From NCBI GenBank assembly GCA_013115135.1, contig JABANP010000120.1:1-64000 (forward strand): a stretch of 64,000 nucleotides of DNA, read 5' to 3'. The translations under genes and the position numbers were made by a program. The stretch's first letter is position 1; every line of letters starts with the position of its first letter. The notes under the pieces were generated by a model. The model made no database searches and was not told where the DNA came from. It saw only the letters and a list, made by a program, of their open reading frames with translations. The DNA comes from Perkinsus olseni (lineage: Eukaryota; Perkinsozoa; Perkinsida; Perkinsidae). Below, one piece after another: positions 55,135 to 64,000 of the stretch.

Positions 55135-56851
55135 TCACCTCACACAGTTGACTGGCTCGGCTCGAATCTTAACCGTGGCCTGGTGCGGTAGCTTGCCTTG
55201 GCGAAACGACCGATTGGTCGCTTCAGTCGCATTATTAGTTCGAGGGTAGAAACCCTCTTTCCGCCCAGCTGACTGATACCAGTTTCCCCGGCGGCGAACC
55301 CATCGTCTAACCCACAGCTTGATGAAATCGCCGAGGCTTTCCCACTCCTTGATTATAAGTTTGATCACCACACAGAATATTTCGGGAGTTGGCGACATTT
55401 GGGCAACCGACAGAGCCCCTCGGAATCTTCTCCACACGTCCTTGTTCTCAGGTGATTTAGGGTTGGGTATGGTCTTCTGGAAGAGCTTGTAGGTCGCCCG
55501 GAGCATGTGGACGTAGCAGTAGAAGCGGTGGGTGCTAGCCGCCTGACGATCTTCCGGGAGTCTCATTCGCTTGTCAAGCCCTGTCGGGTGAGTCTCCCCG
55601 TAAACCTAGAATGTATATACATGGCTCCAATGCGTGAAAGATGAGTGGGGATTCAGGGACGTACCGCTCGGAAACCAGCGCTGAGGCTTTCATCCGCGTC
55701 ACTGAGAAGGCCCCATGGCTGGCATCCTCCTTGTTCTTGAGGCAAGACTTCTGCACTCCATTTCTTCACGGACGAGAACAAGCGCTTCGCTGCAAGAGAA
55801 TCTTCTCTAGCCGTGAGCTCCACGGCAACCAACGAGAAGCTCGTTGGCTCTCGAATTGACCCCAGCAGTATGGGCACCTGATCGAGAAATCAATAGTTCG
55901 GCATTAAGCTTCAAGCTAGCCTACTGAGAGCCAACTTGCTTTATATGTGTAATCACAGACGAAAAGGCCTCTAACAGAATTTCTCTGCAGCAGCGAGGGC
56001 GTGGTGAAGAAGCAGAAAAAGTCCTTTCGCGAAGCGTCCGTATCGGCGAAGTTATAATCCAGACAAAGTATCCCGTGGTGGTTGAGGGGCATCTTCTTGT
56101 GCTTCTCACAGAAGGCCGACATCTCCATCTTCGTCGGTCCTGGGCGTGGTCTATCAATGTTCTCGGCCGTGCGAACGGTATGCCTTCGCTTGTACACTTG
56201 TTGGCGGAACTTTTCAGTTGGTAAGGCTAGACCCTTCTCACGACAGCGATCAATGCTTTGGCAGGCTGGTACTCCTTGTAGAACTCCCTCGTCTATAACG
56301 TTGCGAATCTCTTTGTCCAAGCCGTGGTTTAATGGTTTGGGCCGGCCGTCAGGAACGTGATCAAGATGGCCCGAGGCCAACTTGTTCACGACATACTTGC
56401 CATCACTAGTGGCCACGATCTGGCCAGAATAGTTGCAACTCTTCCAGCCAGTCCTGCGACCCCCACGGTACGGACACCGGTACCAATGTACCATATCGTT
56501 AATCTTAATGCGGGAATAGTAATTGTCCAGTGTCATAGCGCCCTGGCAACCGTCTCCACCAAATCCAGCGCACATGTTCAGTGCCCTCTTCGCATCGTCT
56601 AAAGTGTCAAAGACGAGTGACGGGCTGGTCACATACTTGGACTTAGGTTTTCTAGGGGCCTCAACCGGACGGTTGTTTTGGTCTCTAGGGGTAGATTGCT
56701 GCAGAGCCGGTTGTGAGTGTCCTTCATTCGCGTTACGTTCGCGCAACATAGCCTGGAGTAGAGCGTTAGCTGCTCTCTGTAATGCTTCATCCGTGGGTAC
56801 ATACGAAGCATACGTGGCCTCGGTGGCCTGCCCGGTGCTATTCGAGGCCAT
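55135..56851 (-). CDS. MULE (Mutator-like) transposase with FLYWCH-type zinc finger, apparently intact
   Basis: Three exons join with phase 0 throughout: 56851-55925, 55877-55665 and 55569-55135 (1575 nt, 524 residues). Introns are 47 bp (GTAGGC to ATCAG) and 95 bp (GTACGT to ACAAG). The N-terminal finger is FLYWCH/GCM-WRKY-like (HWYRCPYRGGRRTGWKSC...ASGHLDH). The DDE core has the first Asp in FVCDYTYKASW and the second in GLLSDADESLSAGF, then a C/H element in FYCYVHMLRATYKLF. The C-terminal signature is TNNATEATNRSF. It would cut and paste the element. No inactivating change was seen. Element ends were not found. Confidence 0.75.
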
Positions 56852-57830
56852 TATGGACAGACTAATGAGCTGAGAAAGCAGCGTGATAACTCTCTACCTC
56901 GCTACCAACAACGAAGGGCCAAGGGTGGCCCTAGATGGTCGATTAACAACACGAGTCAAGATACTTGTAATATAGTAAGACGGTGAGAGAATGCGCAATA
57001 GCAAGGGCCCAACCGATAGCGTATCATCAGCAAGGAAAACGTTTGATTCTACCATTGACAGGTTCGGTCTCTACTTCGTGCCGGGGAGTTCCGGTCACCC
57101 TCACGGGATGGTGACGCGTAGGGACCTCTAGCTTCGCCGCGCCGAGGCGCTAGACCACATTGGAGGATTTTCGGGCAGGGTGGAATTTTGGGCAGAGTGG
57201 GAATTTTTTTTGGGCGAGCGAGAAACGTGCCCCTTGTAGGTTGTTGAGAAGCAGCCTGTTGCAGAGGTGGATTTTGGGACGAGCGTGACCAGGTAATATA
57301 GGGGTTGCCATATTTCGTTAATTTTGCATATCTCAATCATCTGTGCTGCATATCTCCTTACACTGCTGAGCGTTATCTGTGACGATAACGTTATCCTATA
57401 ATGTGGCGATAATGTTTGTTTTTACTCTATAATGGTAGGTCACCATGCTATTATTGGCAATGGTAGCATTGAATTCCATCATTCACAGTACGATTTCATA
57501 TCCGTGGATATTATCCACATACCTCTCTCGGTATAGGCATCATCATTATGTTACAAGGTATTGAATTGAAATGGGTTTCACCTCAGTTTCATTAAAATAT
57601 TTTATCGATGTTTTTTTACCACTCTCAACCCTCTCCAACGCGCTCGTATCGCCGCCGTTTCCTCATGTTTCTCTGCTGGCTGGAGGCATTTGGGACCCCA
57701 AATGACTTACGGGTGCTCATCTACAACTACTTTGTGCTCTATCCGCTCGCACTGTATGGTACAAGCGACTGGCTTCCTGTTAGTGAACCCGTTTTAGGGG
57801 GTTCTCTAACCGGTTGTGAGAGTCTGACTG
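56852..57830. other. No supported gene
   Basis: 5' side of MULE 1, then AT-rich sequence (57340-57600). No matching inverted repeat found. Confidence 0.35.
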
Positions 57831-58189
57831 ATTATGACTGATATGCTAGTACTATGCTAGTACTACTAATGGCCGTGGCTTCTTCTACTTCTATAATTGT
57901 ACGGCGTCTATGGGCTTCCTGAGAAACTTCCCGTGTCATATGCTCTTCACGGATGGGAACGTTTTGGTCTTTACGAAAACATTCGATTGGGAACACATAT
58001 GGTGGACCTTCCTCACCCGCATATATAGGCTGCAGTTGGATGGCGACGGTACCTGGGATATGCTTTGGGCCATACCCGAGGATGTGAGCCGGTTCAATTG
58101 TAATTTTATCAGTTGCACCGAACCGAGGAGGGGAGCTGCCGGAGCTCATCTATTGTGATCAAGAATCGGTAGCCAAGAATTATTGTCTT

Positions 58190-59394
58190 GTAGTGCCGCT
58201 GTACATATTTCGGGTGATGGTACTTTCAAAACTGCCCCTCTTCTATGGGCCCAACAATATACCATTCTGTTTCGTCATGTTTCTGGACGTATGGTCCCGA
58301 TCATATTCGCTTTGCTACGGTAGCAATGCTACCGAACAAACTAAAAGGGACCTACATAAAGTTCTTCACGATTGTTCGTAGTATTCTCGGTGAAAATATC
58401 ACCAGTTGTATTTTCTACTTTGAGCAGAGCCCTGTTCTTGCCTTTCGGACTGTATTTCCACATGCTGAAATTTGCCTCTGTCTTTTCCATTTGGCCAAAA
58501 ATGTACTCGACAAGTTTAAAGAGCTCGGATTGAATCAATCCGATTGATGCGTCGCGCGGCCCCCGACGTGATGTCGACTAGGCGCAAGGCGTATTACAAT
58601 CTGATGGCCGTCGCCTTTCTGCCTGTGGAAATCTTTCTCGAAGCGTGTTTCGCTTCCTGTGATATCCTCTCACATGTTGATAGCAACGCTGTTCTGTCGT
58701 ATTTTATCGGGACTTATGGTCCTAGCGGGATTTTTCAGCCTTCGTGGTGGAACAAGCGGGAGAGACTCTCTCCTGACTCTCTCCGAGAGAGTCAGGCTAG
58801 GTTGGCCTCGCACAAATAACTCTCAAGAAGGATTCCACCGTAAGTGGAATGGCCTCTTTGCAGAGGAGGGTCATCCAGTGATATGGAAGTGGATAAATGT
58901 CGTGCACCGGGTTATCAGCCAAGTTCGAGTAGATGTTCTTCAGCTGGATAATGGGGCTCCGTTCAAGCGGCGTAAGATTAGTCCGACTAATCTCGCGATT
59001 AACTTAATCGCGAGATGGATGTTGCCTTGCAGCGACTAGTTCTGCAGCCGGTCATCCCAGGTGTCCTGGACACTAAGTGTCCGACACTTGGTTCCAGAAT
59101 GCCAGAGGCGTTCTTCGACGAGTCATACCTTCTGTACCTGCTAGCAGTACTGCTCAGCCAGATCAATCAAGTGGGGACGGGCCTGTTTTCATTGGGGACG
59201 CAATGGATGATGAGTACCCTGATGCTGGGTACGTGGCCATTATACCACCTTTCGACGAGGATGTCATCACCCTGGACTTGACCGCAGACGACGTTCACAC
59301 TGTACAGGGAATGAGTGATTTCGAAGCCGATTTTCTTATCTGGTCACAGGATGGGGCTGAAAAGGGCACCAATCGACTCCTCTCGTCGAGCTGA
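58190..59394 (+). pseudogene. Second MULE transposase, degenerate
   Basis: Core pieces appear in shifting frames: HISGDGTFKTAPLLWAQQY (first Asp, about 58203), KLKGTYIKFFTIVRS, FEQSPVLAFRTVFPHAEICL and CLFHLAKNVLDKFKELGL (58380-58530), YYNLMAVAFLPVEIFLEACF (about 58590), and RTNNSQEGFHRKWNGLFAEE (about 58815-58875). An acidic tail follows (59077-59394) and ends GAEKGTNRLLSSS. A 14-bp insertion with repeated GCTAC lies near 58315. This family differs from MULE 1. Its last codons are the start of the downstream satellite unit. Confidence 0.7.
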
Positions 59395-59510
59395 GTATAT
59401 ATGTGGAAGAATTTCTTCCGAAAAAAGGCTCAGTTTTGAGCTATAATCGATTTAGTGTTTTGGGATTTAAATTCCTGTCGATTTTATAGTGGTTGTCATT
59501 CTCACGGTCA

Positions 59511-59578
59511 GAGTAGTGTAGTTGGTTAAGGTGGAGGGTTGGAGGTCGGATGACCCAGGTTCAATCCCTGGTTGAGGA
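59511..59578 (+). other. tRNA-like module 1 of the satellite
   Basis: TAGTGTAGTTGGTTAAGG (A-box/D-arm) and CCCAGGTTCAATCCCTGG (T-arm) are in tRNA spacing. The anticodon arm does not pair well. Repeats at ~1.02-kb intervals. Confidence 0.5.
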
Positions 59579-59751
59579 ATATTTGGCCAATGGTCTCAGT
59601 ACTTGGGGAAGGTCTCCGAGTACGGTGTACGGGTGGTCAGTAGTGAAGTAATGACTGGGGAAGTCGGAGAGACACCAAAGGAGGACAGCTACGCCAAGTA
59701 CAAGTGCAGTCAACTGGGGTGGTTGAAACACAGGCTTAATGATCAGCAGTC

Positions 59752-59818
59752 GGATTGGGCTGGTGGTTAGAGCGCTTGGATGTCATGGTGGACACCCAGG
59801 TTCAATCCCCGATTAGGT
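59752..59818 (+). other. tRNA-like module 2 of the satellite
   Basis: GGGCTGGTGGTTAGAGCGC (A-box-like), then TTGG(C/A)TGTCATGG with a possible GTC anticodon (Asp type), then CCCAGGTTC(A/G)A(T/A)TCC. Stems are incomplete. Confidence 0.45.
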
Positions 59819-59896
59819 ATTGAGCAGTATTATCGCGCAACACTCTCTGATCGGTGCAGGACTCTCGAGAAACACTAATCTCATCACAGTAGGTAC

Positions 59897-60034
59897 TAGT
59901 CGAGTGGTCATGTCTCAGGTTCATCATCCCAGAGGTCGCGGGTTCAAACTCCAGAAGGTCCGTGCGGGGTCCCCACGTGAGTGGGGTGCGCGGACCCACT
60001 AAGCCTCGCAGGTTCGAATCCCCCCACGACCAGA
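59897..60034 (+). other. tRNA-like modules 3/4 of the satellite with a strong hairpin between two T-arms
   Basis: GAGTGGTCATGTCTC, TTCATCATCCCAGAGG (CAT in a possible anticodon loop) and GCGGGTTCAAACTCC form one tRNA-like stretch. After a 40-nt hairpin (59957-59996, GGTCCGTGC/GCGCGGACC) a second T-arm, GCAGGTTCGAATCC, and CACGACCA follow. GGTCATG near the start could pair with CACGACC at the end, so the whole could be one bulky tRNA-like fold. Confidence 0.45.
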
Positions 60035-60167
60035 CTAAGTAACGCGCGAGAGCGCAACCGCCGGCGGCACAGTACAACCGACTCTGCAGTGAGTAGCGCG
60101 ACTCTAGCGCAACCAACACAGCACCCGACAGCACAGCACAGACCGGCTCGAGAGCGAGCCGGGATCA

Positions 60168-60330
60168 CTACCGAGAAGACCAGGCCGAAGGCACACTAGC
60201 ATGACCGGCCCGCGGGACGGTCGTTCAGGCAGCGCACCGCTAGGTGAACGGCGTCGCTCCGCCCTTTTCGTTCTGCGCGCTGGGGGAGGGGCCCCGTCGC
60301 GCGCCTCAATAGTAAATTCTCACTACAAAA
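60168..60330. repeat. Type-1 unit junction of the satellite
   Basis: GC-rich block with GAACGGCGTCGCTCCGCCC and CTCAATAGTAAATTCTCAC leading into a diverged version of the MULE tail codons (ACCGATTACGAAGCCG). The same type occurs at the next junction (about 61190-61350). The following two junctions (about 62280-62380 and 63305-63400) are type 2, with GAAGACGCCCTTCGTCATTT and CAAACTGATACATTATC. Confidence 0.8.
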
Positions 60331-63300
60331 GTGACCGATTACGAAGCCGATTTCGCGATCTGGCCACAGGATGGGGCTGAAAAGGGCACCAATCGACTCC
60401 TCTCGTCGAGCTGAGTATATATGTGGAAGAATTTCTTCCGAAAAAAGGCTCAGTTTTGAGCTACAATCGATTTAGTGTTTTGGAGTTTAAATTCCCCTCG
60501 ATTTTATACTGCTTGTCAGTCTGACGGTGTGATTAGTGCAGGTGGTTAAGGTGGAGTGCTGGAGGTCGGATGACCCAGGTTCAAATCCCGGTGAGAAATA
60601 TTTAGCGATTGGTCCCAGTACTTGGGAAAGGCCTCCGACTAAGGTGTACGAGTGGTCAGTAGTGAAGTAATGACTGGGGAAGTCGGAGAGACACCAAACA
60701 AGGCCAACTACGCCAAGCACAAGTGCAGTCAACTGGGGTCGTTGAAACACAGGCTTAATGATCAGCAGTCGGATTAGCCTGGTGGTTAGAGGACTGGGCT
60801 GTCGTGGTGGACACCCAGGTTCGAATCCTGGTATTATAAATAACAATTTAATTGCGAATCACTGGATGAGTGGTGCAGGACTCTCGAGAAACACTAATCT
60901 CATCACAGTAGGTAATAGTCGCGTGGTCATGTCTCAGGTTCATCATCCCAGAGGTCGCAGGTTCAAACTCCAGAAGGTCCGTGCGGGGCCCCCACGCCAG
61001 TGGGGTGCACGGACCCACCCAGCACCGCAGGTTCAATCCCCCCCACGACCACACTAAGTAACGCGCGAGAGCGCAACCGCCGGCGGCACAGTACCACCGA
61101 CTCTCCAGTGAGTAGCGCGACCCTAGCGCAACCAACACAGCACCCGACGGCACAGCACAGACCGGCTCGAGAGCGAGCCGGGATCACTACCCAGAAGACC
61201 AGGCCGAAGGCACACTAGCATGACCGGCCCGCGGGACGGTCGTTCAGGCAGCGCACCGCTAGGTGAACGGCGTCGCTCCGCCCTTTTCGTTCTGCGCGCT
61301 GGGGGAGGGGCCCCGTCGCGCGCCTCAATAGTAAATTCTCACTACAAAAGTGACCGATTACGAAGCCGATTTCGCGATCTGGCCACAGGATGGGGCTGAA
61401 AAGGGCACCAATCGACTCCTCTCGTCGAGCTGAGTATATATGTGGAAGAATTTCTTCCAAAAAAAGGCTCAGTTTTGAGCTATAATCGATTCTAGTGTTT
61501 TGGGATTTAAATTCCCTGTCGATTTTTATACTGGTTGTTCAGTTCAGCAGTCGGATCAGTGTAGTTGGTTAAGGTGGTGGGTTGGAGGTCGGATGACCCA
61601 GGTTCAATCCCTGGTTGAGAAATATTTAGGCAATGGTCTCAGTACTTGGGAAGGTCTCCGACTAAGGTGTACGAGTGGTCAGTAGTGAAGTAATGACTGG
61701 GGAAGTCGGAGAGACACCAAACAAGGGCAACTACGCCAAGTACAAGTGCAGTCAACTGGGGTGGCTGAAACACAGGCTTAATGATCAGCAGTCGGATTGG
61801 GCTGGTGGTTAGAGCGCTTGGCTGTCATGGTGGACACCCAGGTTCGATTCTCTATTGGATAATCAGTGGTATTGTCGCGCAACACTCTCTGATCGGTGCA
61901 GGACTCTCGAGAAACACTAATCTCATCACAGTAGGTACTAGTCGAGTGGTCATGTCTCAGGTTCATCATCCCAGAGGTCGCGGGTTCAAACTCCAGAAGG
62001 TCCGTGCGGGGTCCCCACGTGAGTGGGGTGCGCGGACCCACTAAGCCTCGCAGGTTCGAATCCCCCCACGACCAGACTAAGTAACGCGCGAGAGCGCAAC
62101 CGCCGGCGGCACAGTACAACCGACTCTGCAGTGAGTAGCGCGACTCTAGCGCAACCAACACAGCACCCGACAGCACAGCACAGACCGGCTCGAGAGCGAG
62201 CCGGGATCACTACCGAGAAGACCAGGCCGAAGGCACACTAGCATGACCGGCCCGCGGGACGGTCGTTCAGGCAGCGCACCGCTAGGTGGAAGACGCCCTT
62301 CGTCATTTCGCCCGCCGCGCATTGGGGGAGGGGCCCCAGAGCGCGCCACAAACTGATACATTATCTCACAGCAAAAATGAGTGATTTCGAAGCCGATTTT
62401 CTTATCTGGTCACAGGATGGGGCTGAAAAGGGCACCAATCGACTCCTCTCGTCGAGCTGAGTATATATGTGGAAGAATTTCTTCCGAAAAAAGGCTCAGT
62501 TTTGAGCTATAATCGATTTAGTGTTTTGGGATTTAAATTCCTGTCGATTTTATAGTGGTTGTCATTCTCACGGTCGGAGTAGTGTAGTTGGTTAAGGTGG
62601 AGGGTTGGAGGTCGGATGACCCAGGTTCAATCCCTGGTTGAGGAATATTTGGCCAATGGTCTCAGTACTTGGGGAAGGTCTCCGAGTACGGTGTACGGGT
62701 GGTCAGTAGTGAAGTAATGACTGGGGAAGTCGGAGAGACACCAAAGGAGGACAGCTACGCCAAGTACAAGTGCAGTCAACTGGGGTGGTTGAAACACAGG
62801 CTTAATGATCAGCAGTCGGATTGGGCTGGTGGTTAGAGCGCTTGGCTGTCATGGTGGACACCCAGGTTCAATCCCCGATTAGGTAATCAGTAGTACTATC
62901 GCACAACACTCTCAGATCGGTCCAGGACTCTCGAGAAACACTAATCTCATCACAGTAGGTACTAGTCGAGTGGTCATGTCTCAGGTTCATCATCCCAGAG
63001 GTCGCGGGTTCAAACTCCAGAAGGTCCGTGCGGGGTCCCCACGTGAGTGGGGTGCGCGGACCCACTAAGCCTCGCAGGTTCGAATCCCCCCACGACCAGA
63101 CTAAGTAACGCGCGAGAGCGCAACCGCCGGCGGCACAGTACAACCGACTCTGCAGTGAGTAGCGCGACTCTAGCGCAACCAACACAGCACCCGACAGCAC
63201 AGCACAGACCGGCTCGAGAGCGAGCCGGGATCACTACCGAGAAGACCAGGCCGAAGGCACACTAGCATGACCGGCCCGCGGGACGGTCGTTCAGGCAGCG

Positions 63301-64000
63301 CACCGCTAGGTGGAAGACGCCCTTCGTCATTTCGCCCGCCGCGCATTGGGGGAGGGGCCCCAGAGCGCGCCACAAACTGATACATTATCTCACAGCAAAA
63401 ATGAGTGATTTCGAAGCCGATTTTCTTATCTGGTCACAGGATGGGGCTGAAAAGGGCACCAATCGACTCCTCTCGTCGAGCTGAGTATATATGTGGAAGA
63501 ATTTCTTCCGAAAAAAGGCTCAGTTTTGAGCTACAATCGATTTAGTGTTTTGGAGTTTAAATTCCCCTCGATTTTATACTGGCTATCAGTTCAGCACTCG
63601 GATTAGTGTAGTTGGTTAAGGTGGAGGCTTGAGGGTCGGATGACCCAGGTTCAAATCCCGGTGAGAAATATTTAGCGATTGGTCCCAGTACTTGGGAAAG
63701 GCCTCCGACTAAGGTGTACGAGTGGTCAGTAGTGAAGTAATGACTGGGGAAGTCGGAGAGACACCAAACAAGGGCAACTACGCCAAGTACAAGTGCAGTC
63801 AACTGGGGTGGTTGAAACACAGGCTTAATGATCAGTAGTCGGATTGGGCTGGTGGTTAGAGCGCTTGGCTGTCATGGTGGACACCCAGGTTCAATCCCCG
63901 ATTAGGTATTGAGCAGTATTGTCGCGCAACACTCTCTGATCGGTGCAGGACTCTCGAGAAACACTAATCTCATCACAGTAGGTACTAGTCGAGTGGTCAT

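Larger units (their letters stand above)
59311..64000. repeat. ~1.02-kb tandem satellite built on a MULE 3' end, five copies, open at the window edge
   Basis: The marker ATGGGGCTGAAAAGGGCACC occurs at 59351, 60371, 61390, 62417 and 63441, spacings of 1020, 1019, 1027 and 1024 bp. Each unit starts with the last ~28 codons and stop of MULE 2, then a TATATATGTGG stretch, then several tRNA-like modules, a GC-rich hairpin region, and a junction to the next unit. Copies are highly similar, so the array is young or homogenised. The last unit is cut by the window end. Confidence 0.95.

Noticed and set aside
57832..58149. 105-codon minus-strand frame opposite the start of MULE 2
   Set aside because: Composition looks protein-like but no motif was recognised and it lies antisense beside a decayed transposase; not enough support.
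59944..63385. Regular 70-75-codon frames repeated every ~1 kb
   Set aside because: They are open frames through tRNA-like and GC-rich satellite sequence, present on both strands at once; not genes.

Overview
This is eukaryotic nuclear DNA from a small-intron organism, most likely a unicellular protist. The genes that can be modelled use the standard code, GT-AG introns of about 38-95 bp, and Ser/Gln-rich low-complexity stretches. Dense tyrosine-recombinase (YR) retrotransposons and FLYWCH-type MULEs would fit an alveolate such as Perkinsus, but that is an inference. No bacterial features are present.

Layout. (1) 1-5205: a YR retrotransposon (RT-RNase H plus tyrosine recombinase) whose RT is split by an 824-bp inverted-repeat element with an 8-bp target duplication. 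(2) 5212-22690: a tandem array with a ~375-bp period in which tRNA-Pro and tRNA-Val genes alternate. The array is broken by a KDZ-like transposase gene (8052-12133), an unclassified 1.56-kb insert placed inside a tRNA-Val (14335-15893), and a second YR retrotransposon (16530-22134, minus strand) with textbook split direct repeats and an internally deleted RT. (3) 22700-26840: a YR fragment, a hAT element with target duplication (23474-24898), a broken Ty3/gypsy-like integrase, and a relic of the tRNA pair. (4) 28200-46100: host-like genes. The clearest are a six-exon gene joining a secreted TPM domain, a membrane span and a RING-H2 finger (35323-36916); a GDT1/TMEM165 transporter (43931-46056, minus); a coiled-coil gene (39430-40271); and a long Ser/Gln-rich gene (28200-34800) with one intron that is an antisense tRNA-like sequence. 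(5) 46600-51500: small secreted-protein genes, including two paralogous Thr-rich mucin-like genes with identical exon-1 and intron lengths. (6) 53790-59400: a Ty3/gypsy fragment, a MULE whose three exons join in frame, and a degenerate second MULE. (7) 59311-64000: a ~1.02-kb tandem satellite whose unit begins inside the last codons of the second MULE and carries several tRNA-like modules.

The common theme is tRNA sequence used as raw material: tandem tRNA pairs, tRNA-like satellite modules and a tRNA-like intron. About half of the window is mobile or repetitive. All gene models were made by eye from reading frames and splice signals.
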